Source: Primulina eburnea (Eukaryota > Streptophyta > Magnoliopsida > Lamiales > Gesneriaceae). Taken from it: a stretch of DNA of 64,000 bases. Positions 1 through 12,513 of the stretch are shown here, one piece after another (positions within the stretch are counted from its first letter, which is position 1; the number at the start of each line of letters is the position of its first letter). A program made the position numbers and the translations under genes. Where the stretch lies: the NCBI RefSeq assembly GCF_022965805.1, contig NC_133108.1, forward strand, positions 23,527,545 through 23,591,544, given 5' to 3'. The notes beneath the pieces are model-generated. The model had not been told where the DNA came from, searched no databases, and saw only the letters and a list, made by a program, of their open reading frames with translations.

Positions 1-310
1 AACAGGTGGGGCAGGATCGGGGTCACGAGCTAGATGAGAGATGATGATAGCGTGGAGATCTCGGGCATCGCAGATTACTAGTGTTCCTTATGAAACTTGT
101 ACTATTTATGTTTAGAGTTGTCATTTGAACACTAGTGAATGTTTGTACGAACAGACATGTATGTACATTATGTTGTTTATTTCAGTTAACGACATGTTAT
201 GCTTTATCTATATATTTGAATTAATGTTAAAAGCAAATTTTTGACCCACATTTTCGAACAAAGATCCAATTAAATCCCAAAAGAATTGAGTTAGAGCCCG
301 GGTCCCCACA
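1..310 (+). repeat. 3' end of a Ty3/Gypsy LTR (G family)
   Basis: This stretch matches, with no net length difference, the last 310 bases of the LTR at 46738-48552 and ends in the same CCCGGGTCCCCACA terminus. It is the right end of a plus-oriented LTR whose start lies outside the window. The bases after 310 are not the primer-binding site that follows the 5' LTR of element G, so this is either a 3' LTR or a truncated LTR. Confidence 0.85.
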
Positions 311-987
311 AAAGCTATTGGCCAATATATGTTCATGGGGCGTGGGGTTGCCAAAGGTTGCTCCCTGACGTCCAACACAGTAGTAGCTATATAATAAAGC
401 AAGCACGGTAGTACAGGTCAACTAATGAGGCTCAAGTACAAAAATGAACATTGAATATATGCTACGGTATGACATGTTTTTAAGATTCATTATTGATCAC
501 GACTTGATATGTATGTTCCTTCGATGCATATTGATACGTATAAGTGCCAAATTATTGAGTTTTATAAACTCATGTAGCTCATGTATTACAGGATCAGGTA
601 GTGAAGATGCCTAGGATGCCGGTTCGCCAATGGATGCTAGTGACGTGCCCTACCTCGACAAGAACCGGGACTTCTTATTGTATAGCTTCCGCATATGTAT
701 TGTAGTAAATTTTATATGAGGGTTTGAAACAAGTTCCATGTTATGAATGATGATAAAAAGTATGTTTTTATATGAGAATATGCTTGAGGTTGTTGTTTGA
801 GTTGAGTTTTTGGCGTATACAAAATATAGGGACATCATGCCAAAATTTTTATAAACTGTCAAAGTTATGCCTCTTGTTTGATTTGCTTCATACTATAGTT
901 ATATCATTCAAACTTTATTTTGATTATGGTAATAATGATAAGTATAGAGTAAGGGTGTGACACTTTGGATAGAGTAAGGGTGTGACA
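311..987. other. Unclassified, probably LTR-derived spacer
   Basis: I see no convincing gene here. The only ORFs are short and look random. The segment separates the LTR end at 310 from a Gypsy pol C-terminal fragment that resumes at about 988. It ends in a duplicated block containing GTAAGGGTGTGACA, whose reverse complement begins TGTCACACCC, a common LTR start. It may therefore be a truncated LTR inserted in the pol gene of element D, but I could not find its other terminus. Confidence 0.35.
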
Positions 988-993
988 CTTTGG
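944..993. repeat. 25-bp direct repeat, two copies
   Basis: Two identical 25-bp units (944-968 and 969-993) begin ATAGAGTAAGGG and end CACTTTGG. The repeat lies exactly where the unclassified spacer meets the Gypsy pol fragment. It could mark an insertion junction or a small replication-slippage duplication. Confidence 0.8.
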
Positions 994-1205
994 ATCTCTT
1001 ACCTAACCTAAGCTACGAAGAAATGCCGGTTCAAATTCTTTATCGCAAGGAAAAAGTGTTAGGAAATATGGAAATTGTTCTTGTCAAAGTTCTTTGGAGG
1101 AATCATGTGATTGAAGAGGCCACGTGGGAACCGGAAGAGGAAATGAAACATTTCTTTCCGAATTTATTCGACGGTAAGCAAATTTCGAGGACAGAATTTT
1201 TATAA
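990..1205 (+). pseudogene. Gypsy pol C-terminus (chromodomain-like), element D
   Basis: The open stretch encodes the extreme C-terminus of a Ty3/Gypsy polyprotein. The motif ILYRKEKVLGN is followed by LVKVLWRN, EEATWEPEEEM and a terminal FPNLF. In Del/Tekay-type chromoviruses this segment is the degenerate chromodomain at the integrase end. The stop codon is followed within 11 bases by a purine-rich tract (AAGGATGGGAGAT) and an LTR start at 1217, which is the expected order. Reverse transcriptase, RNase H and the rest of integrase are absent: everything upstream of about 988 is unrelated sequence. It is a truncated relic, not a working gene. Confidence 0.8.
1180..1199 (+). other. Hairpin upstream of polypurine tract (element D)
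   Basis: Arms AAATTTCG and CAGAATTT enclose the loop AGGA, with one mismatch and one G-T pair. It occupies the same place relative to the polypurine tract as the hairpins of elements A, B, C, E and G and keeps the core TCGAGGAC. In D it overlaps the last pol codons. Confidence 0.5.
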
Positions 1206-1216
1206 GGATGGGAGAT

Positions 1217-1303
1217 TGTAATATCCCGACCTTTTATCATGTCATAGTTTATGGTGTTATTTTATGGTTCGGTGTTTGGAGATGATGGTTATTGGATGTT
1301 TAA
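1217..1303 (+). repeat. Start of the 3' LTR of Gypsy element D
   Basis: The LTR begins TGTAATATCCCGACC directly after the polypurine tract of element D. It is interrupted after 87 bases by the LTR of element A. The sequence before the interruption ends ATGTTTAA and the sequence after 19824 begins ATGTTTAT, so the LTR very likely continues at 19825. Confidence 0.65.
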
Positions 1304-3126
1304 TGTGGGGACTCGGACGCTAATTCATTTCTTAATCGTCGATGGGAATAAATAAATCAATTTTAATAAACATGATCTAAATTTTTTTATTATTATTATA
1401 CAAGTGTCAATTGCAGAACATAATGGAATTCATTCAAATATATATATAAAAATAAAGTACAAGTCTTGTACCATATACAGTCATTTAAAACTAAGGTTTA
1501 ACGACTACATGTCAAGTGTTCAAACCATATCTACAATCCAAGTCCGTAGTCTCCACTCTAATCACGATCTCTCTTCATCTCCTCGACCCTGATCCTGTCC
1601 CACCTGTTGCCATGCACACATACAAACACGACAACAGCCGGATAACTCCGGTGAGAAATACATCCAACTATAAATCAACGATACATGCAATCATATAATC
1701 AATATAAAGCATGAAACATATATCAGTAATATGTATCATAACTTGAAAACATAATTCAATATAAATCTGTTAATCAATTCATGACTCTATATCTCAAAAT
1801 AGACTCATTCCTAGTCTAGGGATCCCGGTTTCCAGACGTTGGCGAACTATATCGAATCTCAGTAATAGAAGTAAATCCACCTCTAACCAAACATCGATAT
1901 AATGTCTTGACCTATCTGTCAAAGACTTTGGCACCTCCGCCAATCACTATCCTGTGACAATGTGCAATGGGTCAGTGACGATTCCATCACCATCTGGCCC
2001 TTCTGTCACGAGACCAATCATCTAATACACGCTTTCTATAATCAATAGAACAAGCATATCAAATCAAATCAATGCACACAACAACAATAAGTATGTGGTT
2101 TAGGGAAACTCAAGTATATCACACTCGAGTCATTCTCCTGGTTCGACATTGACTTATACCTTTCTTTAGTTGTAGTTCTAACAACGTTCAAGTCTGGAAT
2201 TCGAAGTCTGTCAATACTCAATCTGGCAATGACAATATTAAGAAGTACAATATCAATATACTCCTCAAATCAATACCGAATCTGATCAATCTGAATCTAA
2301 CTCAAAATCAACGGCATAACGGAACAATCTGAATATACCCAGCAATACATATCAATTTTTGCAACTCCCAATCGATAACAACACAAATCTGATATCAAAT
2401 CTTAATCATATCCAATCAGAAATTCATAACAATTTCATACGGTATCCGTTCTTCAATCCGGTTTCTTATACGATGTCTACTATTTCAAGAACACCATATA
2501 TGATTCATATCCAATTCTGGTGATACCATAATTTCAAATCATATGAAAACTTAAGAAAACTTACGTCCAGTTGTATTCTGCGTCGATAGGAATACAGTAT
2601 TGAAGTTGGATTCAAAATTTGATAATCGAAACTCACACAATCAAATTCCTAAAGAAAATGATACTTTGATGGAATTTGCTCTGAATCTCTCGGTTTCGCT
2701 TAGCAATAAATGAAGGAAAAACCAATATATATTGCATGCAAATCACACGTGACATCCTCTAGATTTTTGTCAAGAGCCTCTCGTGCATATGTGCGACTTC
2801 ATCCCGCGCATGTGCGCGCAAGGTTTTGTTCTCGTAGTTTTGCTTCACAACTGCTGGCGCATATGCGTGCCTCATCTTGGCGCATATGCGCCAGGATCTC
2901 TGGACTCAACTTTTGGCTACCGATCTGCTCGCGCATATGCGCGCCTCATGTCGCGCAGATGCGTGAGGTCTTCTGCCCATTTCGCGCATGTGCACGAATG
3001 GTACTGTCCTCGCACTCATTTCATGTATTTCTCGTTTTTCCCGGTCTGATCCTTTCCGTCTATAATCACATCAATTAATCAACGAATCATTTCAGATTAA
3101 CAACACAGCAAATCTTGGGCATTACA
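1304..3126 (-). repeat. 3' LTR of minus-strand Gypsy element A
   Basis: In plus-strand reading this 1823-bp LTR starts TGTGGGGACTCGGACG and ends GGGCATTACA, so on the minus strand it has canonical TG...CA ends. It matches the LTRs of element E at 54502-56315 and 61415-62565. On its right is a C-rich run that is the polypurine tract of the minus strand. A TATA-like AATATATATT at about 2724-2733 lies just upstream, in plus coordinates, of the GC-rich motif array. Confidence 0.85.
2780..2998. repeat. GCGCATATGCGC-type inverted-repeat array in LTR A
   Basis: About seven imperfect copies of a palindrome centred on CGCATATGCG are spread over about 220 bp, separated by 15-45 bp of ordinary sequence. 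They lie between the TATA-like box and the outer LTR end. The GC content and CpG density contrast sharply with the AT-rich surroundings. The same motif recurs at 19613-19700, 56013-56190 and 62685-62860. Confidence 0.85.
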
Positions 3127-6100
3127 TTTCTCCCCCCCCCCCCAAGATACGATTTCGTCCCCGAAATCACAGGCAATCAATCATATCAATAAGAAGTATA
3201 TAATAGAATACTGAATAGAAAACTCACATCAATCAAATAACTCTGAGAATCTATATCTCATGTCTGACTCAGTCTCCCAGGTAGATTCTTCGACGCCATG
3301 ACGACTCCACTACACTTTCACAAGCGGAATTGTCTTCGTTCTGAGCTGTTTTTCCTTTCGGTCAAGAATCTGAATCGGCCTTTCAAATAGCTCAATGTCT
3401 CATTAAGTTCGGCCTCTGCTGGCTGAATAACATGTGAAGCATCAGGCAGGTATTTCCGCAATAATGATACATGAAAGACATCATGTATCCCAGATAGAGA
3501 AGGCGGTAAGGCAAGTCGATAGGCACGATCTCCTATCTTCTCGAGAATCTCATACGGACCAATATATCGAGGAGACAACTTTCCTTTCTTGCCAAATCTG
3601 ACAACTCCTCTGAAAGGTTAAATCTTCAAAAATACCCGGTCTCCTGCCTCAAATACCAACGGTCATCGTCTGATGTTGGCATATTTGGCCTGTCCGTCAC
3701 GAGCTACCTTTGTTCTCTTCTGAATCAGCTTCACTTTTTCTGTCATATCTCCGATCATATCAGGTCCAATCTCAGAAACTTCAGAGATATCATCCCAATA
3801 AAGAGGGGATCTGCATTTCTTGCCGTACAATGCTTCAAACGGTGCAATCTCAATACTCGTCAGATAGCTGTTGTTTTACGAAAATTCAAAAAGTGGCAAT
3901 TCAATCTGCCAGTTAGTGCTAAAATCAAGCACTACAGCTCTCAGCATATCTTCCAGTGTCTGGATCGTCCGCTCTGATTGTCCGTCAGTCTATGGATGAT
4001 ATGCGGTACTCAGATGTAATTTCGTACCTAGAGCCTGCTGCAAACTCTGCCAGAAGTGCGAAGTAAACCGAGGATCACAGTCTGATACAATCGACTTCGG
4101 CACTCCATGTAATCTGACCACTTCTCTGACATAAATATCGGCAATCTGGTCATGTCTGTATGTCATCTTGTATGAAATAAAACATGTGGATTTGGTCAAT
4201 CTGTCAATCACAACCCAAATCGAATCACAACCTCTGGAGAAACGCGGTAACTGCGTCACAAAATCCATCGAAATGTCATCTCATTTCCATTCAGGAGTAG
4301 ATAAACTGTACAGTAGACCTCCTGGTTTCTTTCTCTCGGCTTTCACTTATTGGCAATTCAGACATTTGGATACAAATGTAGCAATATCAGCTTTCATCTG
4401 TTTCCACCAGTATTGTGTCTTCAAATCATTGTACATCTTCCTACCACCAGGATGAATGCTAAAACGACTGCTGTGCGCTTTTGCCAATATCCGCTGTCTC
4501 AAATCTGAAACATTCGGCACAACAATACGGTTATTCACATACAAAACACTGTCATTAACCTGATATTCCGATTGATGTCCAGCTCTGACCATAGCAATCG
4601 AATTTTGTACATTCTGATCAACTTTCTGTGCTTCTTTGATTCTCAATATCATTTCTGGTTCGACCCGAATAGCACATATTCTCAGAGGCTGCCAATCTGT
4701 TTCAAAGGCTAATCCAGATAAACAGCAATCTTCTATCAAATTCGAAACTCCAATCGTCAATAAGGATAAAGAACATACCTTTTGACTCAGTGCATCAACT
4801 GCTGTATTGGACTTTCCAGTATAGTATTTGATTTCACAATCGAAATCCTTTAGTAAATCAAGACATCTTCGCTACCTCATATTCAACTCGGACTGTGAAA
4901 ACAGATACTTCAGGCTCTTGTTATCAAAATAAATTTCAAACTTCTCACCGTAAAGGTAGTGTCGCCATATCTTCAAAGCAAATACAATGGAACCCAATTC
5001 AAGATCATGAATTGGGTATCGAGTCTCATGTGGCTTCAACTGTCTCGAGGCATAAGCAATAACATGTCCTCCTGCATCATAACACAACCCAATCCTCGGT
5101 GAGATGCATCATAATAAACCACAAAATCACCAGTACCTGATGGAATAGTCAATAAAGGTTCACTAGTCAGTCTTTTCTTCAATTCAATAAAGCTGGTCTC
5201 ACATTCTTCAGACCAAACAAATGGAGAATTCTTCTGAGTCAACTACGTAATCGGTTTAGCAATACTCGAAAAATCTTTGATTAATCGTCTCCGGCCAAAC
5301 CCATAAAGTTGCGTATCTCTGGTACTGATGTCTGTCTTGGCCAACTAATCACGGCCTCAACTTTACTGGGATCAACAGAAATACAATCTCCGGATATAAT
5401 GTGACCCAAGAATACAACCTGTCTCAACCAAAACTCATCAAGATACGGTTTATCAAACCCATAAATACAACTGGAGCATTAGTCAACCCAAACGGCATGG
5501 CAATAAACTCATATGTCCATACCTGGTTCTGAACGCTGTCTTCGAGATATCAGAATCTCTGACTCTTAGCTGATGATATCCAGATCTCATATCGATCTTG
5601 GAATATACTGAAGAACCCTGCAACTGATCAAATAAATCATCAACGCGAGGCAAGGGATATTTATTCTTTACCGTTGCTTTGTTCAGTTGCCGGTAGTCAA
5701 TGCAGAGTCTCATTGAACCGTATTTCTTTCGCACAAACAATACTGGAGCACCCCAAGGAGACACGCTCGGTCTGATATACCCCTTGGCCAGTAAATCCTC
5801 CAACTGTTCTTTCAACTCTTTCAATTCAATCGGTGCCATTCTGTACGGAGCTCTAGAAATCGGAACTGTACCTAGCATCACTCAATGCTTAAGTATATCT
5901 CTATAATAAGAGCCAAACCAGGAATCTCATCTGGGAAGATATCAGCAAACTCACACACCATGGAAAATCAGCCAATGATGGACTCGATTTCAGTAATTCA
6001 ACTGAATATACAAGAAATCCCTCCGCTCCTTTCTGCAATAATCGAGTCATATTCATAGCAGATATCAAAGGAATTTTGGCTCGAAAACCCTTACGTTAGA

Positions 6101-6777
6101 ATTTCCACTCATCAGCTATCTCAGGTCTGAATCTCACAATCTTGTGGAAAAAATCAACAGTAGCTCTGTATTTGGTCAACATATCGATATCGATAATATA
6201 GTCAAAATCAGACAACCCAAGCACAATACAGTCTAACTCAATCTCATGCCTATCATACTGTAACATACAATGTTTCACACACTTCACTGAGATCAAACAT
6301 GTCCTCAAAGGAGAAGAGACAGACACTACAGCAGACAATGACTCAATGGGCAATTAATGCATCAATGCAAATCGCTCAGATATGAATGTATGCGATTCAC
6401 CAGTATCTATCAATACATATGCAGGATAACCAGAAATAAAACAGTTACCTGCAACAACACCATCTGGTGCGTCCTGAGCTTGTTCTTCAGTCAAGGCGAA
6501 AACTCTGGCCTGCTGTCTAGGAGGGTGGCTAACTGTCTGGCTTCCTTCTGGCCTCGGCTGTGACTGGGCTGGTGCTGGCTGGAAAGAGTGAATTGCAGAT
6601 GGTGGTCTTCTACTAGTCTGAGCTATTGATCCAGATGATTCGGCACACTGTGATCTCTGATAATCTCTCTGGGGACAAACTCTAGCAAAATGTCCCTGCT
6701 GTCTACAAATACGGCAACTGCCAAACACTCCTTGGCACTGCTCTGTGGCATATTTTCCTCCACAAGTGCTGCAATAG
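3127..6777 (-). pseudogene. Decayed gag-pol of Gypsy element A
   Basis: On the minus strand, fragments of a Tekay/Del-type polyprotein occur in the right order. A zinc knuckle [14 protein letters not shown] (about 6670-6720) is followed by a protease with DTGES in place of DTGAS (about 6370-6400), and by an RT start with [12 protein letters not shown] and [12 protein letters not shown] (5483-5881). RNase H, integrase (3990-4760) and the C-terminus (3318-3578) follow. Frames are broken by stops and shifts. The RT core with its catalytic FIDD is deleted: sequence upstream of it joins directly to [18 protein letters not shown] sequence near 5430-5450. Gag upstream of the zinc knuckle is missing because element B begins at 6778. 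The element cannot make its own enzymes. Confidence 0.85.
3151..3168 (-). other. Hairpin upstream of polypurine tract (element A)
   Basis: Perfect 7-bp arms GATTTCG and CGAAATC enclose GGGA when read on the minus strand. It lies a few bases before the polypurine run at 3127-3145. GGGA fits the GNRA tetraloop pattern. Confidence 0.7.
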
Positions 6778-8973
6778 TGTGGGGACCCGGACGCTGATCA
6801 TCTTCTTAATCATCTTTGGGATTTAATTATCAATTAGATAAAACAGGGTCTAAAAATTTTTCTTTTAAAATACAAGTGCGGAAGGTAATGGCATCTAAAT
6901 AATATACATATCTGTATAACAATACAATAATGTACAACAGTCTTTCAATTAATCTAAGGTTCAACTACTAAAGTTCCAGTAATAAAACCTATCTATATCC
7001 AAGTCCGGAATCACCACGCTAAACTCGTCTTCTCTCATCATTTTCTTGACCCCGATCTTGTCCCACCTGTTGTTATGCACACATACAAAACAAAACAACA
7101 GCCGGATACTCCGGTGAGAATAAATCCCAATATAAAACATGTTAAACATGCATATACATAAAGTAAATCATGAACTATTCTATCATGAATATAATCGAAA
7201 TCAATAGATTTCATAGTCTGTGAATTTAGCTCAAAATAAGCATGCAACTCAAATCAGCTAAACATGCTACTCAAATCATATCATAAAAACATGCTATCAT
7301 GACTGAAAGCAATAAACATGGGTTTCATAGTCTATGAAACCACATCCATAAACGCATTCAGTTCTAGTCAAATCATGTCTAGACTCGACTCAACTATAAC
7401 TTTAGGGATCCCGGTGTGAATAAGACGATCTATCACTTACCCTCCCAATCGGGGTGACGGTACGTCTTATTCCTAGACTTCGGCCTGATCTGTATCCACA
7501 TCTACAATAGGAGACTGATCTTCCCCTAAGCTGTGATATCACTGAACGTCTAGAATTTTGACTGTTCTGTCAAGACTCCCTATCTTAAATGCAATGAATA
7601 ACAATCTGTAAACAAAGCATAATCATTTCAAAAGATATGGATATATCATCTATAACCACATCATAATCATATCATAAAATAACAACAATAATTCTAGTAT
7701 GTGATTTTATTGGGAAACTCAAATAGGATCTTATTTGAGTTGTATCTTCCCGAATATCACATGAATTATACATTTGTCTTCCAGGTCTGACGAAGACGAG
7801 GTCTGGTATTCCAATCTGTCCATACCTGATCTGGCAATGACAATATCGAATACGCTGTATCTGTTAATAACTCATTATACAATCTGTTCTGATCAATACT
7901 CAAATCAGTACGTAATCTGATCAATGTCTGAACAAGATACAATTCAATTCATATCATTGACATCACAATATAATCAAAATCATATATGAATCTAATCAAT
8001 CTAACTCAACTGATGTCTTGACAACATATCAATATCAATGCAATCTCAATCAATATCAAATCTGATCAAATGTCAGTCTGCTGATGTTTCAACGGCATAA
8101 CAATACAATCTGAATAACCCCGTCAGTCTCAACATCACAAATATAATACTAGAACTCATAATCAATACTGATATAACTCATAATCTCAACGATAACACAA
8201 ATCTTATATAAAAATCGTAGTCCATATCTTTCGAAAATCATAATAATTGCATAAACAGTCTATTCTGAAATCTGACTTCAATTATACAATATCTACGGTA
8301 GTAGAAACACCATATCTGAATCATATTCGATTCTAGCAACATCATAATTTCAAAACATCTCAAAACGTAACAAAACTTACGTCCTTGTGTAGCTCGAGTC
8401 AAGAAGAACACGATACTGCATTCGGATTTGAATTCTGATAGACGGATCTTCCACAATCGCAAGTCTAAAAGGCGTAAGGATTTTCCTCTCAAAAGCTTCG
8501 ACCCTTGTCTGAATTTTATGAGGGAATTTACGTGTCATTCATATATATGTATACTGCATGCAACACAGGAAACGTGGCTTATTTTTCAAGCGACACGCAT
8601 GACCGCGGGTGCGGTGATCCCAGGAGCGCGGGTGCGCTCATGCTTCGACAACTTTTCATTTTCAAAAATCCAACGACCGCGGGTGCGGTCTTGTTCTTAC
8701 CGCGGGTGTGGTCACCCCACTGTAGCTGCACCGCGGGTGCGGTCCTTCTAGCACCGCGTGTGCGGTGTGGCTACGGCCTTTCTTGCAAAAATCCACAATT
8801 TCATGACCGCGGGTGCACTCCTGTTCTGGGCGCGAGTGCGGTCTTGCAAAACCCAAATTTCTCATGTCTTTTCTTCCTTCATTACATATCATGCATTCTC
8901 ATATCTTCCGAGTCTCATGTTAATGAAGATTAATAATCTTGGTTTATCAATTCTATAATTCTCGGGCATTGCA
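6778..8973 (-). repeat. 3' LTR of minus-strand Gypsy element B
   Basis: The plus-strand reading begins TGTGGGGACCCGGACG and ends CTCGGGCATTGCA, and is followed by the C-rich complement of a polypurine tract. At 2196 bp it is longer than LTR A, but the two share terminal sequences and overall layout. It interrupts the gag zinc-knuckle region of element A immediately after ATAG at 6774-6777, so B inserted into A. The internal motif array is of the ACCGC...GCGGT type, as in element G and unlike A. Confidence 0.8.
8590..8850. repeat. ACCGCGGGTGCGGT array in LTR B
   Basis: About eight copies or near-copies of ACCGCGGGTGCGGT, the reverse complement of the element G motif, are spaced 10-50 bp apart. 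They lie next to a TATA-like ATATATATGTATA at about 8539-8551. Each unit is a short inverted repeat (ACCGC and GCGGT around a 4-base centre). Confidence 0.85.
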
Positions 8974-11654
8974 TTTCTCCCCCTTTTAGATCTGAGTTCG
9001 TCCTCGAACTCACAACAATCCATTCAGGTATATCAAAAGATATGTATAACAGAGTTTAACTCAAACCTTCATCTTAATGAATCCATTCTGAAATCTCTTT
9101 CTTGTATCAACCTCTGCTTTCCATTCTGGAATAAAACTTCATGAAGTATACTATCATAATACTTCTTAAACTAACTCTGACAGAGTCAATCTTGCCATGT
9201 GGGTTATACAACATCCGTATAGACCAATCACAGTTCGTAACAAAACAATACTAGTAGTTGTTATTCAATCTATTTATCCCAGTCAAGGATATATACCATC
9301 TTCAGTTTCATATACCAATCGTCATCATCCAACGTTGGTTTCTTAACTCTGTTCATTCTGAACTATTTTCATCTTCCTTCAAATTTTCTTCAAAAGAAAT
9401 CTGTAGTATTCACCGTATACTGTCTTGTCTATAACTATCTCATTACCCATCTGATAAGCTGATAGCTATTGTCATGCAGTGATACTAAATCATATCAATT
9501 AGTGCTAACATCCAGTACTCCATAACTCTACCAAAATCTTCCAATATCTGGATAATACATTCTGACTGTCTGTCAATCTGTAAAAAAATCTAAGAGAGAG
9601 CTCAGGATATACTCTGTCATGAATACAAACTCAAGCAAAATCAATCAAAAATCACAATCTGATATAATCTATCTCTGTATTCTAATTATTCTGACCATTA
9701 TTCTGACATCGATTTGTGTCATTTGGTCATGTTTGTACGTTATCTGGTACAAACTAATAGATATAGATTGAACAATCTGTCAATCACAATCATATCATAT
9801 CATAATCTGGAAAAATGCGGTAATTTTATTACAAAAGCCATAGAAATGTACTCCCATTTCTATTTAGAACTATACAATTCTGTAATAAATCTTCTGATCT
9901 CTATCTTTATTTCTTTTCTATTAGCGATTCAGACATATCAGTTCAATTTCTGTCAATATTTTAATACAACTTCTGTCATAACTGACTCATCTGTCTATAT
10001 CACAACTATCTGTTCGAATATCATACATTTTCAATCATCAAACTGAAAATTGAATCCACTACGGTGCATTTCTGACCATATCTGTGATTTCAGATCCGAA
10101 CTACTGACATAAACAAATCAGCTAATAACATAAATTAAAGAAGAAATACCTACCTGGTATTCTGTTCTGACTGTTGATATCAACTTCTGTTGACAACTCT
10201 GAAACATTCTGATATCACCAGATAATCATTCTTATACGGTATAAATCACATATCTGTTACTCTGCTCGATGTTCTGCTCTGGTTATCACATTCAAGTTCT
10301 GAACATTCTGATTACATTTTTGAACTGCTGTAATTCTTGAATTCAGCTCTGATTCGGTTTGAACTATATATAATCTCAACGGTTACAATAATCTGTATCA
10401 AACACTGATTCATAATAACAGTAATATCAAATCAAAGGCAAAATATCAATATCCTATCCAGATCTAGTGAGTTCAGTGAACTCATAACAAAATGATTCCT
10501 GGTAAATATCTTCATGTCATTCTGATCAACTGTTATATCTCCTCTGCAAATCAACTATGCTTCCCAAAACAATATAAGATGTCTCAAATACTGATTTAGA
10601 ACAATAACAATATGCAGCAGATATAAAGCAACAGTCGAATAAAATAATCTCCCAAATCAGAAAAAATACATTTCTGATAATTCTGAACTTTCTGATATCG
10701 ATATCATTATCAGCCCCTGATCACAATACCAACTGTATCAAAATCAATCGGTATACTAACGTCAGATATCGCATGCTCTGAATACAATCTGTTTCAACAG
10801 GATTCTTATCTGAATAATTTCTGTATACAATCATCAAAGTTCTCAGAATATTCAATACACTCTTCAAATATTCGATTCGATCAATCAAATGCTGCAATTA
10901 TATCAAAATCTCATAGATATAACAGGCATAGAATCATCAGAACATCGCTGAAGATACTGAAACACTCCAAAGAGCAACACTAAATCAGATGTGTCGGTAC
11001 TCTCCTATTGATATTTCAATTCTTTCAATTCATTCTGTATTATTCTGTACATTCAATGTTATTCTATACTGAATTCTAAAACAACATTCAGTATCTAATC
11101 TAAATTCAATTCTGAAATCTATCTTTCTGATATAAAGCAAATCTAAAATCTTATCTGACAACATCAGCCAATTCGCACATCAGTGGCAAATCTGCCAATG
11201 CTAGGCTCGATTTCAGTACATCTACTGAATACATAAGGATACCATCTGTTCCTCTCTGTAAAAATCGAGTCATAGACAATCTAAATATCACAGGAATTCT
11301 AAATCTAGAATAATTACTGTGACATCTCTAGTCATCAACCATATCTGGTCTGAATCTTGTATACTCCTGAAAGGAATCTATAATAATTCTGTACTTGTTC
11401 AGCATATTAACATCAATAATGCGGTCAAATCAGAAAACACAAGTACGTCAAAATCTAACTCAATCTCAGTCTCATTTTACTGTAGTATACAATATGTCAC
11501 AGAAATCTCTGAGATCAATCTTTCTTTCTCACAAGGTAAGGGTATCAATACTACAGTAAACACAGGCCCAACAGGTACCACATATATCAATGCAATTCAA
11601 TCAAAGATAATCGTAGGGAATGCATTAGTATATATCAATACATATGCAATATAA
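8974..11654 (-). pseudogene. Heavily decayed pol region of element B
   Basis: A polypurine-tract complement (TTTCTCCCCCTTTTAG) at 8974-8989 marks the internal 3' end. The 2.7 kb that follow hold no long ORF, but on the minus strand they keep short patches similar to pol of elements A and E. Examples are the integrase-region patch near 9500-9560 and the RT-upstream region near 11160-11290. Compared with A, the region is shortened and extremely AT-rich. This is an old or rapidly mutated pol, distinctly worse than the neighbouring gag. Confidence 0.55.
8993..9012 (-). other. Hairpin upstream of polypurine tract (element B)
   Basis: Perfect 8-bp arms TGAGTTCG and CGAACTCA enclose AGGA on the minus strand, a few bases from the polypurine tract. 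The arm sequence differs from that of A, C and E, but both sides changed together. Confidence 0.75.
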
Positions 11655-12513
11655 TCATAAAAGAATAGTACCTGTCACTATATCATCAAGTGCCTCTTGG
11701 GTCTGTTTCTCGGTCACTACCTCCAGATGGTCCAGCTCCCTGAAATCTGCGGGAACTTCTTTGTGGACAAACTTTAGCAAAATGTCCAGGCTGTCTACAA
11801 ATATTGCATCTACCAAGCACTCCTTGGAATTGTTCTGAGGAATGTCTCCCTCCGCAAATCCTGCAATAGACTTCAGTATGACTTGGACTGGAACCACTTG
11901 AGCTAGAGGAACTACTCCCCAACTTCTTGAATGGCTTCTTTCGAGCATTCAGCAAATCTTGCTTCCCACTCGTACTGTCGCGATCAAATCTGAGAGGGGA
12001 TTGCTGTGTCTGGGGTTTCTTCACACACAACCTCCCTAGCTGTCTAATCAGACTCGCTTCAGCTCTCTTTGCTCTACTCAAGATATCAGCAAAATGGTAA
12101 GGTCGCTGCAGATTCAGAAATGCAACTACCTCCGAATTCAACCCTCTGATGAACTGATTCACTATATCTTCATCATTTCCAGCTAAATGAGGAGCAAAAC
12201 GCAGTAAAGTAGAGAATTTAGCAATATATTCATCAATATTCAATGAGCCTTGGCTCAAATTCTCAAGCTCTGCGTTCTAGTCCTCTCGGTACGAGGCTGA
12301 GAAAAATCTTCGATAAAATTCAATTCTGAATATTTCCCACGAAAAAAATTGTACCCCTCTGTTCCAACATTCTTTTACTGGTAATCCACCAATTCCTGGC
12401 GGCTTCTCGTAGCTGATAAGGCGCCATATTAACTCTCTGTTCATCTGTACAATCAAGTAAATCCAATAGTATTTCTATATCATCAAACCAGTTCTGACAA
12501 TCTTCGGATGTCT
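11655..12513 (-). pseudogene. gag fragment of element B
   Basis: The minus strand encodes a Ty3/Gypsy gag C-terminal half. The capsid-like segment includes LNIDEYIAKFSTLLRFAPHL and NQFIRGLN. It is followed by a Ser-rich linker and a CCHC zinc knuckle, CNICRQPGHFAKVC, expected to bind the element RNA during particle assembly. A second open frame overlaps the 3' part, so a frameshift is likely near the protease junction. Another shift or stop lies near 12260, and conserved gag sequence continues to 12513. There the LTR of element C interrupts it. The gag N-terminus is not found on the far side of C and has been deleted. Confidence 0.8.

Noticed and set aside
2710..3078. ORFs across the GC-rich arrays (also 55961-56389, 62559-63003, 8428-8958, 46803-47105)
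   Set aside because: They are translations of palindromic repeats, rich in Arg, Cys and Ala with peptides such as SRICARxxG repeated, open on both strands. They are not genes.
9714..10046. 110-residue plus-strand ORF in element B
   Set aside because: It is antisense to decayed integrase sequence and has no protein-like features beyond hydrophobic low complexity.
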